A DNA stretch of 64,000 nucleotides from DATFVJ01 sp963851085 (GTDB lineage: Bacteria > Actinomycetota > Actinomycetes > Streptosporangiales > Streptosporangiaceae). Positions 53,184 to 61,732 of the stretch are shown one piece after another (position 1 is the stretch's first letter; the number at the start of each line of letters is the position of its first letter). Made by a program: the position numbers and the translations under genes. The stretch spans positions 564,508 to 628,507 of the forward strand of contig CAWKNX010000018.1 in NCBI GenBank assembly GCA_963851085.1, written 5' to 3'. The notes beneath the pieces were generated by a model. That model saw only the letters and a list, made by a program, of their open reading frames with translations, did not search any database and had not been told where the DNA came from.

Positions 53184-53187
53184 CTGA
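51553..53187 (+). CDS. IS1380-family transposase
   Basis: A DDE-type transposase of up to 544 residues from GTG 51553. Family regions are G-I-D-A-C-Q-R-R-V-Y-G-V-T-K-Q-G-A-A-F-G (first Asp region), G-L-I-A-R-M-D-S-S-Y-Y-N (second Asp), and F-A-D-I-I-D-G-P-L-A-H-L-P-S with A-A-W-A-V-L-A-A-I-S-Q-N-I-L-R-A-A-G in the C-terminal catalytic half. The last 75 residues are a Pro/Arg-rich run unlike the family, so the original stop was probably lost by an indel near 52960. The present stop lies in the target duplication outside the element. Confidence 0.9.
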   Translation: MYFRHAAQKTHLVSGNKNLLAAAGVEPAMRLADAAGLDRLVAGHVGVAGPQAASTPLKIGCLVTGMLMGADSIDDMNLLRDCGLHHVLTEVRAPSTLGSFLRAFHHGNVRQLDAVHRRLLAGLATRAPLLPGKDVLAYPGIDACQRRVYGVTKQGAAFGATKIQGKVVTVRGLNLLASSLSTRTGAPLLSGVRLRGGSANCTRGAASFLREQIGTARDAGVTGGLIARMDSSYYNGKAIKACRDLGACFSVTMRMDPKVRRRIAQIPDGEWVTIKYPHAIWDEDEKAWISDAEVAEIGYTAFTSDKARAVTARMIVRRVRRLNPQAGQGQQILPGMPDEITYRYHPVFTDNPHPMLAAEEEHRDHAICEQGFADIIDGPLAHLPSADFSANAAWAVLAAISQNILRAAGALASLFHAKARGATLRRDLINVPASTARTGRGDLTLRGIAGWYAEQACLALHTATRPGARGPPHPRHGLTRPNPGHAPTNGPPRPPRPLPPTTLIMDRPRKGRAAGPRRPDSPGKTPRAEIGPETLLREWSVDPG

Positions 53188-53266
53188 GCGTGCTGGCGCT
53201 ATGCACGCAGGGGACAGGTCAGCCGACACTCTAGGCTCGCTGTAATGGCGGGACGAGCCCGATGCT

Positions 53267-55094
53267 GTGAGCTATCCGGAGCGCCATGCGCTGATCGCTG
53301 ACATGTGCGGTCTCCTCAAAGCAGCACGCCTCCCCTTGACCGACGAGTGGAAGCGCTACGACCTGGATGCCGAGGGGTGGAGGGCTCTCGAGCAGCTGAC
53401 CGACCGCCTCATACATCATCTGCACTTCGAGCATCTCGTCCGTAAGGAGCTGCGCAGCGCCGTCCGTGACGCCGTTCGGCGCTACAGGAACCCTCCGACG
53501 GGACAGCGGCCTGACAGCAAGAAGTTTGCCGCCGAGATCCTCGACGGCCTGGCACGGCAGCCGACGAGACGGACGTTCTACCTCGGCGTGCAACACCTCA
53601 CGCTGCCCCACGGGACTATCGTCGGTGATGCACGGTTCCTTCGGCTCTTGGAGGACGAGGTGCTCGCTGAGAGCTTCGAACGGTTCAGCGATGCGGCACC
53701 TGCGCTGGTGTGCGAGGTGGAGGTGACCGGGGGCACCGATGAGCTGCTACTGCAACGTGCACACAAGACCGCCGAGCGGGCTCTGGCGCTCGTGCGTCAG
53801 CAGATGCTCTTCGGCTTCGCGTCCAAGATCTACTTGGACCAGGTCATGTTCGGGCTTGACGGGAAGTACACCTGGCGTGCGGGGGCCGACCTGGCCCGGG
53901 CAGGGTGGTGGCGAGACCCCGCGCCGATCCCCATGGACCTGACGGGTCCCCAGACCAGCGAGTGGCGCGCCAAGCTCGACGGCTTATCCGCCGATTACCT
54001 GGCCGTCGGTGCAGGCAGCGTGGCTGGATGCCAGGACCGCGGAGCTGTCCGGATGGTCGGTTGCCACGCAGATCGGATTTCTTCTTGCCCTTGGGGCTCC
54101 CACTGCGCGAATCGTAGACGTCATCGACTCGCTGCACCCGGCAGTCCGGCGGCAGTATTGGGAGACGGTTCGCCCAATCAAGGTCGATGACGGCGCGCTC
54201 GCAGATGTTGTCGACCGACTCCTGGCGCATGACCGACCGTGGGTCGCGATCGAACTCCTCAGCCTTACGTGTCACCGGCTCAATCAGGGTGTGAGTTCCG
54301 CGGTCTCGGCCGATCAGGTCGTTACGGTCTTGGACCGTGCCCTGGATAGTGATTCGACCGATCCCGGCTTGGCCTCACGTGCCGCGTTCGACATCGGCCA
54401 GCTTTTGGACTACCTGGAAGGTGTCGGCGTCGCAGAGGCAACGCTGGCACGGCTCGAATGGAGCTACTTCCGGGTCCTCGAGTACACGCGTCAGCCTCAC
54501 GCTCTCTACAGGGTCCTTTCCGCGGATCCGGAGCTCTTTGTCGAGTTGGTGTGTCGCGTATATCGCGCTAAGAAGGCGCCACCATCTGCCAAGGCGGATG
54601 ATGGTGACGCTGCCATCGCTCAGAATGCCTGGTCAGTTCTCCATGCATGGAGGCCGCGGCTGGGCGAGCCCGGAGGGATCGACAGCCGCAACCTTCGTTC
54701 TTGGGTCGAACGGGCGCGCGCCGAACTCGCAACGCGCGACCGTGCCGATATCGGCGATCACCAGATCGGGCAGACGCTGTCAGGCCCATCGCTGGGAGCA
54801 GACAGCATCTGGCCGGCGGAGGAAATCCGCAAGCTGATTGAAGACCTGCAGAGCACCAACTTCGGGTCGGGCCTCGTCATCGGGGTCTTCAACTCGAGAG
54901 GAGTCACGACTCGGGGCGTCTACGACGGCGGAGCCCAAGAGTGGGCGCTGGCGGCGAAATACCGACGCTGGGGCGAAGCTGTCATCAACAGATGGCGGCG
55001 CACAGGCGGTGTGCTCACGCAACTGGGGGACGAATATGAGCGCGACGCTCGGCGGCAAGATCTCGAGGCTCACGCGCGCGCGAACGATGTGTAG
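53267..55094 (+). pseudogene. large unrecognised protein of defence island, one frameshift
   Basis: Two frames join near 54005 into about 608 residues. The N-terminal part (GTG 53267) has mixed helices and a beta-rich section with R-T-F-Y-L-G-V-Q-H-L-T-L-P and E-L-L-L-Q-R-A-H-K-T-A-E-R-A-L-A-L-V-R-Q-Q. The second part has helical repeats (R-P-W-V-A-I-E-L-L-S-L; H-A-L-Y-R-V-L-S-A-D-P-E-L-F-V-E-L-V-C-R-V-Y-R). No nuclease, ATPase or membrane motif is visible. GC is lower than average. Its position between an IS1380 element and an AbiE pair suggests phage defence, but this is inference only. Confidence 0.5.
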
Positions 55095-55316
55095 CGCCCA
55101 GCCGTCGTCGTCGCGATCGAGCCGCTCGAGAGGCGTTGCTGCCGACAAACGCGCTGTTCCACGCAGTGGCACGTCGGGCGTCGCCTGGCGTTCGAGTGGG
55201 AGTTTTCAGCTCTACCAGGTGTCCGATGGCAGAGCGACGTCTTGACCGATCTATACCCTGCCAACTAGCTCATACTTGAGATCAAGTGAAGTAGTGTACT
55301 CACAAGTACCCTGCAT

Positions 55317-55343
55317 AGTATCTCAATACTGAGGTATATTGCA
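55317..55343 (+). promoter_or_regulatory. AT-rich operator/promoter before AbiEi
   Basis: TATCTCAATACTGAGGTATA just upstream of the start is an imperfect inverted repeat (TATCTCA/TGAGGTATA). TTGAGA 40 bases further upstream could be a -35 element. AbiEi-type antitoxins repress their own operon at inverted repeats, so this is a plausible operator. Confidence 0.45.
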
Positions 55344-56093
55344 GTGGTGCCACGATACTCCACGCTCAGTCGCCTCGCAGAGATCGCTGAGGATCAGTGG
55401 GGCCTTATCACTCGCCGTCAGGCCGAGCGCGCCGGCGTCTCGCAGGCCACCCTGCAACGTCTCGCAACAACGGGCATCCTTGACCGGGTGGCACAAGGGG
55501 TGTATCGGCTCACGGGGGCGCCGCCACCGGATCACCTCGAGCTCCGGGCAGCCTGGCTGCAGCTCGCCCCGGAGGTTCCGGCATGGGAGCGAACCCCAGA
55601 TCAGGGGGTCGTCTCCCACCGCTCCGCCGCAGCGCTGTACGGCCTCGGGCACCTCCCCGCGGATCGGCACGAGTTCACCCTCCCGGTTCGGCGGCAGTCT
55701 CGCCGTAAGGACGTCCGGCTGCATCAGCGACCCGTTTCCCCGAGCGAGCGGGTCGTCCTCCACGGGATGCCCGTCACACGGCCGTCGCGCATCGCCGCCG
55801 ACCTCCTCGACGACAAGGAAGACCCCGAAGCGGTGGCGCAGGTCATCGCCGACGCCATTCGCTCCATCTACGACTATCCGGGGACGTTCGCGGACGCGCT
55901 TGCGCCCCACGCGGCTCGCTTTGGGCTCCGGCGCGGAGATGGCCTCGCCCTGCTTCGCTGGCTCCTCGACACCGTTGGCGACCCAGAGACGTCTCGATGG
56001 ATAGAGGAGGCGAGAGCCCACGTCGCACGCCCCTCCGCCGAGCACAACGGGAAGCTGCCAGCTAGTCCCCTTGCGGAAGCTCGGCGCCGATGA
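55344..56093 (+). CDS. AbiEi-family antitoxin (type IV system)
   Basis: A 249-residue protein. The N-terminal winged helix reads A-E-I-A-E-D-Q-W-G-L-I-T-R-R-Q-A-E-R-A-G-V-S-Q-A-T-L-Q-R-L with G-V-Y-R-L, followed by H-L-E-L-R-A-A-W-L-Q-L and S-H-R-S-A-A-A-L-Y-G-L-G-H-L, as in AbiEi proteins that combine a DNA-binding antitoxin and a C-terminal neutralising domain. It starts at GTG and its stop overlaps the toxin start (ATGA). It represses the pair and counteracts AbiEii without direct binding in characterised cases. Confidence 0.88.
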   Translation: MVPRYSTLSRLAEIAEDQWGLITRRQAERAGVSQATLQRLATTGILDRVAQGVYRLTGAPPPDHLELRAAWLQLAPEVPAWERTPDQGVVSHRSAAALYGLGHLPADRHEFTLPVRRQSRRKDVRLHQRPVSPSERVVLHGMPVTRPSRIAADLLDDKEDPEAVAQVIADAIRSIYDYPGTFADALAPHAARFGLRRGDGLALLRWLLDTVGDPETSRWIEEARAHVARPSAEHNGKLPASPLAEARRR

Positions 56094-56983
56094 CGGACGG
56101 CCGTTCGTACGGCAGTCCTGCGGCCTTTCGGCAGGCGCTCACCCAAAAGCTCAGGGATCTAGCCACCAGGAGCCGTTGGACGCTGCAGCAGCTCCAGCGA
56201 CAGATGGCGTACGACCGCCTCCTGGAGCGCCTCTACCTCGTGGACGAGGGCTGGATCATCAAGGGGGCGACCGCACTACTCGCCCGTGACATCGGTGTCC
56301 GGAGCACCATCGACATCGACGTCTACCGCGAGGTGGCTCGCGAGATCGCCGAGGTGGACGTGCGCCGGGCGGCCGCCCTTGACATTGGCGACTGGTTCCG
56401 CTTCGAGATCGGCCCTCCTCGGCCGATCGTCGATACGGGCGGTGTCCGCCTTCCCGTGACCGCCCTCGTGGGGAACACCGTGTGGGTCCAATTCCACGTC
56501 GACCTGGTCGGGACGGATCTCCGCATGACCGGCGAGCCCGAGGACGTTCCCCCGCTGGCCCGGGTGGTCATGCCCGACGTGGAACAGCATGGATATCGCG
56601 CCTATCCGCTCATCGATCACGTCGCGGACAAGGTGTGCGCGATCATCGAGCGGCACGGTCCCACGGAGGCGCCGTCGACGCGCTTTCGCGACCTCGTCGA
56701 CCTCGTGGCCATCGTCCTCGCCGCGTCGGTGGATGCCGAGCCGCAGATCGCCGCTCTGCGATCCGAGGCGCAGCGCCGCGGCCTGCAGCTGCCGGAGCAG
56801 TTCGGCGTCCCAGACCGGGCGCTGTGGGGCACCGGCTACGCTGCCGAGGCCCGACGCTCCCTTCTGCCGACGGCGCGAACCCTGGACGAGGCCCTGGCTA
56901 CGTTCACGCCGTTTCTCGATCCGCTCCTGGATGGGACCGCGCGCGGCGTGTGGGACCCGCGAAACGCATGCTGGACATCGTGA
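56090..56983 (+). CDS. AbiEii nucleotidyltransferase toxin
   Basis: A 297-residue member of the AbiEii/AbiGii family. The nucleotidyltransferase motifs are K-G-A-T-A-L-L (58-64) and S-T-I-D-I-D-V-Y (72-79, metal-binding Asp pair), with I-D-H-V-A-D-K-V-C-A-I (about 181-191) and R-D-L-V-D-L supplying the later conserved residues. Characterised AbiEii toxins transfer nucleotides to RNA and cause abortive phage infection. The frame is intact and coupled to the antitoxin by a four-base overlap, so the pair is probably functional. Confidence 0.9.
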   Translation: MTDGRSYGSPAAFRQALTQKLRDLATRSRWTLQQLQRQMAYDRLLERLYLVDEGWIIKGATALLARDIGVRSTIDIDVYREVAREIAEVDVRRAAALDIGDWFRFEIGPPRPIVDTGGVRLPVTALVGNTVWVQFHVDLVGTDLRMTGEPEDVPPLARVVMPDVEQHGYRAYPLIDHVADKVCAIIERHGPTEAPSTRFRDLVDLVAIVLAASVDAEPQIAALRSEAQRRGLQLPEQFGVPDRALWGTGYAAEARRSLLPTARTLDEALATFTPFLDPLLDGTARGVWDPRNACWTS

Positions 56984-57099
56984 CGCTGATCGTGTGCTAG
57001 CCGGAATTTCAAGGTCGGCTCGCCTTGTGGTCCCGCGAGCACGTCCTGCTTCACGCAGTATCCGATGGGGCTCCTGAGGAACCGGACTAGTCTCTCCAC

Positions 57100-57611
57100 C
57101 TAACGCACGTCCACACCCGACTGCAACAACCGGGTCAGCATTGCGTCATGGTCGGCTTTCTCAGCTTCATTGACGCTCGATATGCGGCTGAACCTACGGC
57201 CGAGATCTTTGAGCGACGCGCCCGAGTGCCACCACACATCGTCGACTCGAAACCATCGATCGTGGGGCATGACGCCCCTCGGGACTCTGAGGATACGAAT
57301 ACGTCGTCTGTGCGCACGAAGGGTGTTGGCCTCCGCACGTGCGTCGGCCGTGACTCTGCTGCCAACGTCGACGGTCGAAGACACTGTCCCATCGAGTTCG
57401 GAGTGAGCAGAACATATGTTTTGTCCGCCCGCTCGATGTGCTCGGTGATCCATGGAAGCCAATGCTCTCCGGGCGCGATTCCGCCGCCTGGCCGCTGGTC
57501 TGATGAGAATGTCACTTGAATGTTTGCTGCCCCGAACATATTCGTGAAGAGACCTTGAAGCGCCTCGGCAATTAGGCGATCGCGCGTGGCATGGCTGAGG
57601 AAGATCTCCAC
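57100..57611 (-). pseudogene. TIR-domain protein, broken
   Basis: From ATG 57611 the first 70 residues are a clear bacterial TIR domain: M-E-I-F-L-S-H-A-T-R-D, V-T-F-S-S-D-Q-R-P-G-G-G-I-A-P-G-E-H-W and T-Y-V-L-L-T-P-N-S. After about 57405 the TIR sequence does not continue sensibly in this frame. Another frame runs to a stop at 57100 and contains W-W-H-S-G-A-S-L-K-D-L-G-R-R-F, which looks like a helix-turn-helix, not TIR. The gene is therefore frameshifted or fused by deletion to a different gene. The catalytic Glu region of TIR NADases is missing. Confidence 0.65.
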
Positions 57612-57671
57612 GCCTACCCCCCGGAACGAGTCGTCTGCAGTAGCTTCCCAAGGCTACCGTGCAACTATGAA

Positions 57672-57890
57672 TTAACCTATGACCTGCCCAGTCAGGCAGG
57701 AGGTCAGGTTGCCCGTCAAAGTCGCAACGTAGTGAGCGCCCACCTCGAGTGCCGACTGGGTGTGGGGGCTGAAGAGCGCGAGGATCTGACCGAGGTGACT
57801 GACCATCGTCTCCGTGCGCTGCTTGATGTTTGATCGAGTCGGCTAGCTGGCCGGAGCAGTCTGGTCGTCAGCATTGCTCATGATCGCCAT
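57672..57890 (-). CDS. possible small protein, frame disturbed
   Basis: The segment from about 57830 to the stop at 57672 reads I-K-Q-R-T-E-T-M-V-S-H-L-G-Q-I-L-A-L-F, then S-A-L-E-V-G-A-H-Y-V-A-T-L-T-G, which looks like a real helical protein. The ATG at 57890 (M-A-I-M-S-N-A-D-D-Q-T-A-P-A-S) would join it only if one or two bases are adjusted near 57842. No family recognised. Confidence 0.3.
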
Positions 57891-57916
57891 GACCTGTGGC
57901 TTGAACCGGTCCGCGC

Positions 57917-58207
57917 CTAGGAGCGGTCTTCGTCTAGGTCACGCCGCACATTCACTGGGGCTGCAGACAGGACATACTTGGAGCCTTCCTGGTTCCGCCA
58001 GGTCAGACGGCTGAGTAATACCGTGCAGTCACACTGCGGATGTGGTGCCGACTGCCGGTCACGGGGCGCTATCACCGGTGGCCCAGCACGCGGCACCCGA
58101 GCGGGCGACAGCGTGCAGGCCATGCCACGAGCCAGTGCGTGGAAGTAGACCGGCTGGTCACTGCCACCGGCGGGATCAACCTCGACGGCGCCAGACCCGT
58201 TCCCCAC
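57917..58207 (-). CDS. hypothetical protein, low confidence
   Basis: A 96-residue open frame ends with C-D-C-T-V-L-L-S-R-L-T-W-R-N-Q-E-G-S-K-Y-V-L and R-R-D-L-D-E-D-R-S, which is protein-like, whereas the N-terminal half is Pro/Ala-rich and uncertain. There is no ribosome site at ATG 58207. It may be the 3' end of a decayed gene. Confidence 0.3.
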   Translation of the reverse strand: MGNGSGAVEVDPAGGSDQPVYFHALARGMACTLSPARVPRAGPPVIAPRDRQSAPHPQCDCTVLLSRLTWRNQEGSKYVLSAAPVNVRRDLDEDRS

Positions 58208-58737
58208 TCAGTGCCGACTCACCCAGCAGCGTTCTTACGACACCCGGCGGTTGCTTCCGACGACGAGGCACCGGCGCTGTCGGTGACAGGCACCCACCAC
58301 GCCCGGCAGGGCCATGCAGGGCTCGTGAGCAGGAGAGGGCTGCCGAGTCCCCGCCACCCGGGGATAGCGGGCGGGGTCGGAGCTTCCTTCCCGCGTACGC
58401 AACGGTCTCGGCACGGCTGGGGTGGCACCTGGACTGCGGCTCTTCCCTTCCCGGCTTGTCAGCTTGCGCCGCTGCGTCGGTTCCCGCAACCGGCCTCTCG
58501 CTGCGCTCGCTCCGGGCGGCCAGAGATCTTTCCCGGCCGCGGGCCATGCGGGTGCCGGCTTCGCCGGCGCTGTCCTTTTCTTGTGCCCGCTGGGAAACAT
58601 CTTGCGCCGCCCGGTCGGCCGGTATGCGGGCCCCTCCTTCGCGGCGCTGACACCTGACCGCCGGGAAGGGCCCCGCAGTCCCCAGGCCGCCACCAGGGCG
58701 GCCGTCCCTCCCGGTCACCGCACCAGGGAGGAAGCTC
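58208..58737. other. gene-free stretch with shared non-coding repeat
   Basis: No convincing gene occurs. The segment 58450-58510 contains CCCGGCTTGTCAG and, 24 bases later, CAACCGGCCTCTCGCTGCGC; both blocks recur with the same spacing at 60695-60754. Several GC-rich stems are present (for example CCGGCTTCGCCGG near 58558). The stretch ends in the AGGGAGGAAG ribosome site of the SSB gene. Confidence 0.5.
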
Positions 58738-59190
58738 ATGAACCCGATCAGCGATCACCGTCACCGGCCGCCTCGGCGATGACCCCCGCACGTTCACCAC
58801 CCGGACGGCACCGACGGCGTCGAACTGCGCCTGGCCCTCGACCTGCCCTCCCGCGGCCCCGGCGGTGAGGGCATCACCCGCTGGGTCAAGGTCACCGCGT
58901 TCGGCCTGCTGGCCACCCGCACCGCCGAGTCGGTCCGCAAGGGCGACCGGGTGACCGTCCTGGCCGATGACCTCATCGCCGAGGCCTGGGCCGCGACCGG
59001 CAGCGGTGAGCCGCGCGCCCGGGTCAGCCTGCGGGCCCGCGAGATCGCCGCCTCGATGGCCTTCGACACCCTGCGCACCGGTTTCGCCGACCGCAAGGCC
59101 GCCCGCGTGGCCGCCGCTAACGGCGAGCCGAGCGGCCTCCCGGCTGATGAGCAGGCCGAGGCGCAGGTTCTGAGCGGCGTCACATCCTGA
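58738..59190 (+). pseudogene. single-strand DNA-binding protein, two frameshifts near start
   Basis: Corrected, the protein begins M-N-P-I-x-I-T-V-T-G-R-L-G-D-D-P-R-T-F-T-x-P-D-G-T-D-G-V-E-L-R-L and continues G-I-T-R-W-V-K-V-T-A-F-G-L-L-A-T, K-G-D-R-V-T-V-L-A-D-D and A-R-V-S-L-R-A-R-E-I-A-A-S: an OB-fold SSB of about 150 residues. It lacks the acidic D-F-x-x-D-x-x-P-F tail of chromosomal SSB. The breaks are near 58751 and 58795. Short SSB paralogues of this kind are typical of actinobacterial conjugative elements. Confidence 0.72.
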
Positions 59191-59270
59191 CCCCAGGCGG
59201 GGCGGGCAGCGTGCCCGCCCCCGCCTTCGCCATCTCCCGTCTCGCCGTCTCGTCACGGAAGGAATCTCCG

Positions 59271-60271
59271 ATGAACCCCAAGCCCGACCGGCCGCCGGTG
59301 CGGGTCAACTCCCCGGCCGCCGTCCTCGCCGTTGTCCCGCACCTGCTCGGTTTCGTCCCCGAGGCGAGCCTGGTCGTGATCGGCGCCGGGCCGCCGAACG
59401 ACCGGGTCCAGGTCGCGATCCGCTATGACCTGCCCGACCCGCCCGACACCCGTTTCGCCGCCGAGATCGCCGCGCACGCGGTCGGCGTGCTGACCCGCCA
59501 GCACATGCCCACCGGCATCGTGGCCGGTTACGGCCCTGGTTCGCTGGTCACCCCGCTGGTGGACGCGATCCGCGCCGCGGCGCACGGCGTCGGCCTGGAG
59601 CTGCGGGAGATCCTCCGCGTGCAGGACGGCCGCTATTGGTCGTATCTGTGTGGCGATCCGTCGTGCTGCCCGGCCGATGGGGTGCCGTTCGACGCGGCCG
59701 CGCATCCCGCAGCCGCGCGCCTGGCTACCACGGGACAGCCGGTGCTGGCCGACCGGGAGGCGCTGGCCGCCGCCGTCGCCCCGCTGACCGGAGCCCCGGC
59801 CGCGGCGATGGCCGAGGAGACCCGGCGGGCCGGACGGATCGCCGCCCGGCTGGTCGCCCGGGCCGGGCGCGCGCGCTCACCGAGCACGGGCTGGCCGCGG
59901 TGCGCGCCGCGATCGAGGTCTACCGCGACGGCGGCTCGATCACCCGGTTCGACCGGCACGCCTGGCTGGCGCTGGTGCTGGCCAGCGTGCGGGTCCGGGA
60001 TGACGCGTGGGCGCGGATGGACCCGCACTACCGTGACGCGCACCGGCACTTGTGGACCGACCTGGTGCGCCGGGCGCAGCCCGGCTATGTGGCCGCGCCC
60101 GCATCTTTGCTGGCGTTCACCGCGTGGCAGTGCGGCGATGGGGCGCTGGCCAACGTCGCGCTGGACCGCGCCCTAGCTGACACGCCCGGGTATTCGATGG
60201 CGCTGCTGCTCCGCGACGCTCTCGCCGCCGGTATGCCCGCCGTCGATGGCGACCCTGCCGATGACGCCTGA
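59271..60271 (+). CDS. DUF4192-domain protein, one frameshift
   Basis: About 333 residues from ATG 59271 (GGAAGG upstream). The DUF4192 start V-N-S-P-A-A-V-L-A-V-V-P-H-L-L-G-F-V-P-E-A-S-L-V-V-I is unmistakable; the middle has C-G-D-P-S-C-C-P-A-D-G-V-P-F, and the end H-A-W-L-A-L-V-L-A-S-V-R-V-R and G-D-G-A-L-A-N-V-A-L-D-R-A-L. One base is out in the GGGCGCGCGCGC run near 59872. Its function is not established. It follows the SSB gene by 80 bp, an association I regard as element-borne. Confidence 0.82.
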
Positions 60272-60368
60272 GGAGGTGGCCGCCAGCTACGCCGACGCAA
60301 CTGGCGATCAGCCCGGCGGCGGCACCGGGCACGCCAACCCAGGGCGCGATACCGCGAGCGACAGCTGA
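60261..60368 (+). CDS. possible 35-residue protein after DUF4192
   Basis: ATG 60261 overlaps the DUF4192 stop in another frame and opens M-T-P-E-E-V-A-A-S-Y-A-D-A-T-G-D-Q, then a Gly/Pro tail. The N-terminal helix is protein-like. No family known; it could be chance. Confidence 0.3.
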   Translation: MTPEEVAASYADATGDQPGGGTGHANPGRDTASDS

Positions 60369-60862
60369 CCCTTCCGTCGTGCGCGGGGCCGTGGGGCCTT
60401 CCGGCTCGCGCACAGGAAGGCCCGGACTCACCTCCGGCGATGGGTGAAGGCGCCGGTGTCGAGGCGCTGCCCGAAGGCAGGTGCCAGCCGGAGCGGTAAA
60501 GGATCTCGGGTTGCCTGGGCCGTGCGGTGCGCGCCGCGATGTCCGCGCCTGGGCCGCATGTCAGGCTCGCGCGGGCCGTGGAGGGAGTCCCGGGCGTGGC
60601 CGTCTCGGGGGCACGCGCGGGTCTGTCTGCGGTGGTGACGTCCGTGCTCCCGGCTGCGGTCCGCAGGTCGCCGGTGGCGGGGTCCACGGCGTATCCCGGC
60701 TTGTCAGTCTCGCAGGCGCGGGCGGGAGCTCAACCGGCCTCTCGCTGCGCTCGCCCCGGCCGGTTGCCCTCCCGCCCTATGACGCCTGCGTGTCCTCCGG
60801 CGCCGGAACACACCGAACCAGACCCCACCACCGGCGACCCCCTCCAGCGAACGGAGCGCACC
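60369..60862. other. gene-free stretch with hairpin and shared repeat
   Basis: No supportable gene. Bases 60695-60754 repeat blocks found at 58450-58510. GGCGGGAGCTCAACCGGCC (60721-60739) can pair with GGCCGGTTGCCCTCCCGCC (60758-60776) across a short loop, a strong hairpin about 85 bases upstream of the next start. Confidence 0.5.
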
Positions 60863-61030
60863 ATGGACATCACCACCTCCCCATCGGCCACGATCACCTG
60901 CGCCAAGCCGGGCTGCGGCACCGTCACCACCCTGGCCGAGTCGGGCTACATCGACGGCTGCGGGCAGGTCTGCCTCGACTGCTACGGTCCTACTCCGGAG
61001 TGGATGATCGACCTCGAGCCCCCGTTCTGA
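60863..61030 (+). CDS. small zinc-ribbon-like protein
   Basis: A 55-residue protein from ATG 60863. It has T-C-A-K-P-G-C-G-T and G-C-G-Q-V-C-L-D-C-Y, giving Cx4C and Cx3CxxC pairs that could hold zinc, then P-E-W-M-I-D-L-E. It lies downstream of the SSB and DUF4192 genes on the same strand and probably belongs to the same element module. Function unknown. Confidence 0.6.
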   Translation: MDITTSPSATITCAKPGCGTVTTLAESGYIDGCGQVCLDCYGPTPEWMIDLEPPF

Positions 61031-61162
61031 CATTCGGGAGCGTGCTCGCCGGACCCGCCGTCCGGCGAGCACGCAGGCACAGCTCGTTCACGGCTGGTGC
61101 TCCGGCCGGGAGGTCCGGGTTGGGCGCAATGGCCGGCCTGTCGTTGCTGATGCGGTATGCCG

Positions 61163-61592
61163 CTACCGGAAGCGGGTGACGAAGCGGCGTTGCCAGGGGT
61201 TTTCCACCGCGCGTGCCGCGTAATGCGTCCGGACGTAGCTGACCGCCTCGCCGGGCAGGCAGCCCGTCCAGGACCGCGAGGCAGGCCAGCGCGGTGCCGG
61301 TGCGCCCATAGCCGCAGGCGCAGGCGATCTCGACGCGGTCGGTCTGCGCCCGCGCCCATGCCTCGCGCAGCGCCTCCCCGGCAGCAGCGGGGTCGGACGG
61401 CAACCAGAACTCCGGCCAGCGCACCCAGCGCGCCTCCCACGGGACGGGGGGCGGTTCATGACCGAGCAGGTACAGCGCGAAGGTCGGCACCGGCCCCGCC
61501 GGGAGAGGGCGGCGTAATCCCCGGCCGCGCACCAGCAGGCCAGACGGCAGCCGCAACACGCCCGCCATCTCGGGCTCCCAGGCAGCGCTCAC
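61163..61592 (-). CDS. CX5R protein phosphatase paralogue, one frameshift
   Basis: From GTG 61592 (V-S-A-A-W-E-P-E-M) the protein aligns end to end with the phosphatase at 19065: W-P-E-F-W-L-P-S-D, then A-C-A-C-G-Y-G-R-T-G-T-A-L-A-C-L-A-V-L-D-G-L. The Cys and Arg of CX5R are kept, but the residue after the nucleophile differs (A for H). A break near 61260 shifts the end; corrected it reads E-A-V-S-Y-V-R-T-H-Y-A-A-R-A-V-E-N-P-W-Q-R-R-F. About 142 residues. Two paralogues 42 kb apart suggest one arrived with the accessory region. Confidence 0.68.
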
Positions 61593-61732
61593 GCAGCGAG
61601 AGTAGCTCTCTTGCCCAAGCTGACTGACGTGCGGACCGGGGTCGTTCACCAGGTTGGATGATCCGGCGGCAGCCAATTGCCGCCCACCAGCGGCAGCACC
61701 CGACGCTGAGGTCTTCTCTGCACAGCCCCGTC

